Notes under the pieces: model-generated
Seen by the model: the letters and a program-made list of their open reading frames with translations, nothing else
Database searches by the model: none
Told to the model about the DNA's origin: nothing
Part shown: positions 59,805 through 64,000 of the stretch, piece after piece
How positions within the stretch are numbered: the first letter of the stretch is position 1
How the letters are laid out: each line of letters opens with the position of its first letter
Made by a program: the position numbers and the translations under genes
Assembly (NCBI GenBank): GCA_030157785.1
Contig: JAOAUC010000003.1
Location: 1 to 64,000 of the forward strand
Direction of reading: 5' to 3'
DNA from: Zoogloea oleivorans
GTDB lineage: Bacteria; Pseudomonadota; Gammaproteobacteria; Burkholderiales; Rhodocyclaceae
DNA: 64,000 bases

Positions 59805-60671
59805 GTGCCCCCTGTCGAGTCGCCGTCCATCCTCGTTCTGCCGAGCCCCTTTTTCTCCGATTCCGACACCATCCGCCTGCTCGAGTCGCCCGACTGCGAT
59901 ACCGACTGGGTGCTGCGTCAGGTGGTGTCCGGGGCCTACGACAAGCCCTTTGTGATTGATGATGGCGCCACGCGGACCCTGCACTTTTCGCTGTCGCTGA
60001 TCCAGAGCAGCATGAGCCTGAAGGACCCCTTCAGGCTGGAACTGGATTACACCCAGGCGATGATGAGCTTCCTGCTCTTCCTGCATCGCCCCAAAAACAT
60101 CCTGATGCTGGGCCTCGGCGGGGGGTCGCTGGCCAAGTTCTGCTACCGGCATGTGGGCTCGGCGCGCATCACCGTGGTGGAGATCGACCCGCGGGTGATC
60201 GCCTTTCGCGACGAGTTCGAACTGCCGCGGGACGATGCGCGCCTGCTGGTCATCGAGGGCGACGGGGCGGATCAGGTGATCCGCAGCGGGCAGGCGGAGG
60301 ACAAGCCGGACGTGATCATGATGGATGCCTTCGACCGGCATGGCTTGTCGGGCTCGGTGAGCTCCACGCATTTCTACCAGACGGTGCATGACGCGCTGGC
60401 CGGGCGCGGTGTGATGGTGGCCAACCTGGCCGGCGACAAGGACGACCGGGTGGAACACCTGGCGATGATTGCCGATGTCTTCGACGACCGGGTGCTGAGC
60501 ATCATGTTGCCGGACGGCAACGACATCGTGCTGGCTTTTCGGGCGCCGGGTTTCGACCCGCGCTGGCGCGAGATCGCCAATCAGGCCAAGGCCTTGCGGG
60601 CTCGCACCGGGCTGGATTTTCCGAAATTTGCCGAGCGCCTGGAGCGTAGCCGGCGCCTGCGCTACCTGTAG
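59805..60671 (+). CDS. spermidine synthase-like methyltransferase-fold protein
   Basis: The 288-residue protein has the nucleotide-binding loop ILMLGLGGGSLAKFCYRH near 100 and the acidic VVEIDPRVIAFRDEF near 126, as in spermidine synthases and class I methyltransferases. The first 60 residues are specific to a group of bacterial speE-like proteins not clearly tied to polyamines. Substrate cannot be assigned. It starts with GTG at 59805 and follows mobA by 57 bases; co-transcription is possible. It converges with the second fdhD. Confidence 0.75.
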   Translation: MPPVESPSILVLPSPFFSDSDTIRLLESPDCDTDWVLRQVVSGAYDKPFVIDDGATRTLHFSLSLIQSSMSLKDPFRLELDYTQAMMSFLLFLHRPKNILMLGLGGGSLAKFCYRHVGSARITVVEIDPRVIAFRDEFELPRDDARLLVIEGDGADQVIRSGQAEDKPDVIMMDAFDRHGLSGSVSSTHFYQTVHDALAGRGVMVANLAGDKDDRVEHLAMIADVFDDRVLSIMLPDGNDIVLAFRAPGFDPRWREIANQAKALRARTGLDFPKFAERLERSRRLRYL

Positions 60672-60680
60672 CCGGGCCTG

Positions 60681-61544
60681 TTACGGCGCGGCGTTGTTCC
60701 GCGCGAAGCCGGCTTCCCCGGCATAGACCACCATGCGCTGGTCCCGCGCAAAGCCGGCGAGACTGACGCCAGCGCTTTGTGCGAGGCGGATCGCCAGGCC
60801 GGTGGGGGCCGACACGGCTACCAGGCAGCCGATGCCCAGCGCCGCCACTTTCTGCACCATTTCATAGCTGGCCCGGCTGGATACCAGTACGAAGCCGTCG
60901 GCCGGCGCCACCTTGTTGCGGGCCAGATGGCCGAGGAGCTTGTCGAGGGCGTTGTGGCGGCCGACGTCTTCGCGCAGCGCGCGGATATGGCCATCACGGC
61001 CGATCCATGCTGCGGCGTGCACGGCGCCGGTGGTGCGGCGCAGTTGTTGCCAGCCGGGCAGTTCAGCCAGGCCGGCGGCCACCGCTGCAACGGGAATCGG
61101 CTCGGCGGCTGGCACCGCTTCGAGCGGGCGGGCGAGGGCGTCGAGGCTTTCGACGCCGCACAGCCCGCAACCGGTGCGCCCGGCCAGGTTGCGGCGCCGC
61201 TCCTTGAGGGCCACGAAGCGGCTGCTGGCGACTTCCATGCGCATCTCGATGCCGCTGCTGCGCGCCACGACTTCGCTGCCGTAGAGTTCGCTGCGACTGG
61301 CCAGGATGCCTTCGCTGAGGCTGAAGCCGAGGGCCAGGTCTTCCAGGTCGGACGGCGTGGCGAGCAGTACGGCGTGGGAAATACCGTTGTAAACCAGGGC
61401 CACTGGCACCTCTTCGACCACGTCGTCGAGGCAGGCCCGGGCGGCATCGCCATCGAGGCGCAGCACGGGGGTCTGGCGCGTGGTCGGCCAGGTGTGTTCG
61501 TCGACGGCGGTGGCGGCCGGCAGGCGGCAGGATTCGTTGCTCAT
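60681..61544 (-). CDS. fdhD: FdhD sulfurtransferase, second (classical) copy
   Basis: The 287-residue protein has the classical catalytic loop TGCGLCGVESL near 137 (two cysteines, CGxCG), plus FSLSEGILAS, EDVGRHNALDKLLGHLA and SSRASYEMVQKVAALG. This matches canonical FdhD better than the copy at 58270. Two FdhD proteins in one FDH locus suggest either redundancy or separate tasks, such as different client enzymes. It is convergent with the spermidine synthase-like gene (9-base gap) and precedes the GGDEF gene on the other side. Confidence 0.93.
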   Translation of the reverse strand: MSNESCRLPAATAVDEHTWPTTRQTPVLRLDGDAARACLDDVVEEVPVALVYNGISHAVLLATPSDLEDLALGFSLSEGILASRSELYGSEVVARSSGIEMRMEVASSRFVALKERRRNLAGRTGCGLCGVESLDALARPLEAVPAAEPIPVAAVAAGLAELPGWQQLRRTTGAVHAAAWIGRDGHIRALREDVGRHNALDKLLGHLARNKVAPADGFVLVSSRASYEMVQKVAALGIGCLVAVSAPTGLAIRLAQSAGVSLAGFARDQRMVVYAGEAGFARNNAAP

Positions 61545-61616
61545 GGACGTGGGCGGCGCCCGGGGGCTGGCGTGCGGATCATCCGTCCATTGTAGCGGCG
61601 CCAGGCGCTGCAGGCG

Positions 61617-63497
61617 TCAGGCGTGCTCGATGCGCTGCCCGCCGCGCCGCTTGGCCCGGTACATGCGGGCATCGGCCACTTCCAGCAGGCTGTCGGCCGA
61701 GATGGCGTCTTCGGGGAAGATGGCGATTCCGATGCTGCTGCTCAGGAGGGCCCGGGGGGCGGAGCCTTCGAGGGGCTGGTGCAGGGCGTGCAGGATCTTG
61801 CCGGCGATCTGGTCGGCGTCGGAGGGGAGATGCAGTTCGGTCAGCAGCACCACGAAGGCATCCCCGCCGAGGCGGGCCACCGTGTCGCAGGAGCGGACGA
61901 AGTGGCGCAGGCGATCGGCGGTTTCAAGGAGCACCCGGTCGCCGGCAGCGTGCCCGCCCAGGTCGTTGATGCGCTTGAAATTGTCGAGGTCCACCAGGAT
62001 CACGCCGACCCGCTCCCGGTAGCGCTGGGCGCGGGCGATGGCCTGGGTCAGCCGGTCGGTGAGCAGGCGCCGGTTGGGCAGGCCGGTGAGGGCGTCGTGG
62101 TAAGCCAGGTGGTGGACGCGTTCGCTGCCGCGAACCTGCTCGGTCACGTCGGTGGCGGTGCCGTGATGGCCCAGAAAGCTGCCATGCTCGTTGATTCGCG
62201 GCGTGCCGCAAATACTGAGCCACAGGGGCGGGCGATTGCCGTCGGGTACCTCGACCAGCTGGTTGCGGAAGCCCTGGCAGTTTTCGAAGTGCTGGCGGAC
62301 TGCGGTCTGCTCGGCTCGCGAGTCGCCGCCAAAGCGCTGGAACTGCCACCATTTGCGGCCGATGTTGTGTTTCAGGGGGTCATCCGACTGCTCGGTGTGG
62401 CGGGTGACATCCATGAGGCGGTGCTGGGCGTCGGTCTGCCAGTACCAGTCGGCACTTTGCCCGATCAGTGCATGCAGCTGGGCGCTGTGGAGGGCGTCGC
62501 GGGCGGCAGCGTCCATTCGTTCGGTGATGTCGGAAACAACCCACACGACCAGCAGGGGCGAGCCGCCGGGATTGACGGGCTGCCCGGATATTTCGGCCCA
62601 GAACACGCTGCCGTCGCGGCGGCGCAGGCGGGCCGTTTCGCGGTAGGCATCGCCACGCAGGAAGGCGCTGCTGGCGGCCTTGGCGTGTTTTTTCCAGTCA
62701 CTGCGCTGTGCGAACCAGGTTTCGAGGCCACTGCCCGGACGAGGGACGTGGCCATCGTGCATCAGGGTGGCGAAGCGCCGGTTGCTGCGCACGATGCGCA
62801 GGCGCCGGGACAGTACGATGGCTTCGCTGCCGTGCTCGAGCATGGTGTGCAGGGCCATTGCCTGTTCGGCATCGCCCTGCTTCGAGCGTCCCGAAGCCTG
62901 CCGGCTGCCGTGCAGGATGTCGTTAAGAGTGAAGGCGAACAGCACGAATACCGTGAGCCAGAGGCTTGCCTGGGGCAGGGCTGCGGGTGGATTGACCAGG
63001 GTCAGGATGAACAGCGGCAACAATGTAGCCGAGACGAATATGGCATAGGTGCTGCGACTGCCGGAGTGAATTCCGGCCCCCGACAGGGTGATGCCACCCA
63101 GGATCATGAACAGGATGATTTGCGCCGGAGCGCTGGCGTCGTAGGGGCCGACCAGGGACAGGGAGCCCCAGGCGGCGCCGCTGATGAGGGCGCTGGCCGA
63201 GGACAGGTAGTGGCGCAGGGAGAGTTCGTCCTGCTGCTCGCCCATGTCAATGCCGTGGCTTGGGCGGACAAGGCTGGCGAGGAGAATCTGGGCGGCGGTC
63301 ATGCCCAGCCACCAGACGCCGAGCTGCAAGGGCAGGGCCACATGCGGCCACAGGACGATGACGGTGAGGATGCTGCTCAGTTGCCCGATGACCTGGAGGC
63401 GGCAGACGTGGTTCCGGCGCGCGGATGCGCTGAGGCTGCCGTCGTGGCTGGGGCGGGGCGAATCGTGGCGAAGAAGGGAGAGGCTGCCAAGCTTCAT
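61617..63497 (-). CDS. membrane PAS-GGDEF protein with degenerate active site
   Basis: The 626-residue protein has about five to six N-terminal membrane segments (to residue 195), two PAS domains (about 215-335 and 340-465) and a GGDEF domain (DALTGLPNRRLLTDRLTQAI onward). The active-site motif reads GGDAF near residue 540 instead of GGDEF/GGEEF. The inhibitory RxxD site (RSCD) five residues upstream is intact. This suggests little or no diguanylate cyclase activity but possible c-di-GMP binding. MKLGSLSLLRH at 63497 is the chosen start; an in-frame extension to 63608 lacks clear support. Confidence 0.85.
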   Translation of the reverse strand: MKLGSLSLLRHDSPRPSHDGSLSASARRNHVCRLQVIGQLSSILTVIVLWPHVALPLQLGVWWLGMTAAQILLASLVRPSHGIDMGEQQDELSLRHYLSSASALISGAAWGSLSLVGPYDASAPAQIILFMILGGITLSGAGIHSGSRSTYAIFVSATLLPLFILTLVNPPAALPQASLWLTVFVLFAFTLNDILHGSRQASGRSKQGDAEQAMALHTMLEHGSEAIVLSRRLRIVRSNRRFATLMHDGHVPRPGSGLETWFAQRSDWKKHAKAASSAFLRGDAYRETARLRRRDGSVFWAEISGQPVNPGGSPLLVVWVVSDITERMDAAARDALHSAQLHALIGQSADWYWQTDAQHRLMDVTRHTEQSDDPLKHNIGRKWWQFQRFGGDSRAEQTAVRQHFENCQGFRNQLVEVPDGNRPPLWLSICGTPRINEHGSFLGHHGTATDVTEQVRGSERVHHLAYHDALTGLPNRRLLTDRLTQAIARAQRYRERVGVILVDLDNFKRINDLGGHAAGDRVLLETADRLRHFVRSCDTVARLGGDAFVVLLTELHLPSDADQIAGKILHALHQPLEGSAPRALLSSSIGIAIFPEDAISADSLLEVADARMYRAKRRGGQRIEHA

Positions 63498-63739
63498 GCG
63501 GAAGGCGTCAGAGCGTCGGTTCCTGTGTGGTGGTGCCGGGGAACGGGAAGGTTGTGGCGTTTCACGATGCGGCGATGGCTGCGACAATCCCGAAAATGTT
63601 GCTGCCATGGCGTATGGCCGGATTATCGGTGGGCGTCGTGTTTAGTGGAATATGCCAAAAGTCATAGACATGTTTTGGTTTTGGAGTAAATGCCTGATTT
63701 ATAAAATGTTGTGTATTTTTTCGGGATGAAAAAAGGCTT
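63498..63739. promoter_or_regulatory. divergent AT-rich promoter region
   Basis: These 242 bases separate the GGDEF gene (minus) from gluQ (plus). The right half is markedly AT-rich (TTGGTT near 63675, TATAAA at 63700-63705) with spacing of 18-19 bases, a weak candidate for the gluQ promoter. No operator, terminator or RNA gene is recognised. Confidence 0.35.
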
Positions 63740-64000
63740 ATGGGAAATGACTGGATGACTCCGTCGGCCTTGCCCGTGGTCGGGCGTTTTGCGCCTTCGC
63801 CCAGCGGTCCGCTGCATTTCGGCTCCATGGTGGCGGCCCTCGGTAGCTGTCTGTCGGCGCACGGTCGGGGTGGCCGCTGGTTGCTGCGCATCGAAGATGT
63901 GGATACGCCGCGCACGTTGGCCGGGGCGGCCGACGGCATTCTGCGCACGCTGGAGGGCTTCGGTTTCGAGTGGGATGGCCCGGTGGTCTGGCAGAGCGCC
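63740..64000 (+). CDS. gluQ: glutamyl-Q tRNA(Asp) synthetase (partial, 5' end)
   Basis: The first 87 codons give [20 protein letters not shown] followed by [18 protein letters not shown] and [13 protein letters not shown]. This is the class I glutamyl-tRNA synthetase-like core with the HxGx motif in HFGS and the IEDxDxxR motif. GluQ transfers glutamate to queuosine of tRNA(Asp). The family lacks the anticodon-binding half of GltX; that part cannot be judged here as the gene runs off the window. ATG at 63740 follows AAAAAAGG; a second ATG at 63755 is also possible. Confidence 0.85.
   Translation, partial: MGNDWMTPSALPVVGRFAPSPSGPLHFGSMVAALGSCLSAHGRGGRWLLRIEDVDTPRTLAGAADGILRTLEGFGFEWDGPVVWQSA

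Overview
The window is GC-rich, densely packed and looks like a betaproteobacterial chromosome, most likely of the order Rhodocyclales (Azospira/Dechlorosoma-like). This is inferred from the gene families: a CysB-led sulfate assimilation operon of the APS-reductase type, a PEP-CTERM/PrsT pair, a periplasmic formate dehydrogenase operon with DUF3305/DUF3306, a PQQ alcohol dehydrogenase, and many sensory genes. No rRNA, tRNA or CRISPR array was seen. Mobile DNA is limited to decayed IS66-type ends at the left edge.

Layout. 1-433: IS66-family remnants and a strong terminator. 434-7472: sulfate assimilation operon (tauE-like, sulfite reductase, DUF934, cysH, cysD, cysN, all minus) with divergent cysB. 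7469-7796: a broken minus-strand gene. 7996-13817: KefB/C-type antiporter, then a glutamate/aspartate ABC operon ending in an asparaginase. 13935-21601: a second-type ftsH, prsT with one PEP-CTERM protein, and rhlE. 21807-26823: a DUF454 protein, an unknown gene, a di-Mop molbindin and, divergently, modE-modABC with ModE-like sites. 26981-34515: a four-gene sensory operon (REC protein, hybrid kinase, soluble three-PAS chemoreceptor, triple-CheW protein). 34502-41300: aldehyde dehydrogenase, outer-membrane transporter and PQQ quinohemoprotein alcohol dehydrogenase, with a divergent sigma-54 activator. 41322-45080: TonB-dependent copper receptor and a membrane chemoreceptor. 45214-61544: formate dehydrogenase locus with its two-component system, small accessory proteins, two FdhD paralogues and MobA. 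61617-63497: a degenerate GGDEF protein. 63740-64000: start of gluQ.

How it fits together. ModABC brings in molybdate, ModE senses it, MobA and FdhD help build and sulfurate the cofactor, and the formate dehydrogenase uses it. The formate dehydrogenase operon has its own kinase and NtrC-type regulator. Between them and the operon lie two matching 15-bp palindromes placed correctly upstream of a -24/-12 element, so a complete sensor-to-promoter circuit can be read from the sequence. The alcohol dehydrogenase module has a parallel design: sigma-54 promoter, distal inverted repeat, divergent AcoR-like activator.

Most notable for follow-up: the 26981-34515 sensory operon (no CheA, a soluble receptor, three CheW domains in one chain, a REC protein with an unidentified output domain); the formate dehydrogenase promoter architecture and the undescribed small proteins in that operon; paired ModE-like motifs, one inside an unknown gene; a GGDEF protein with a GGDAF active site but an intact RxxD inhibitory site; and a sigma-54 activator with GAFTGG in place of GAFTGA.
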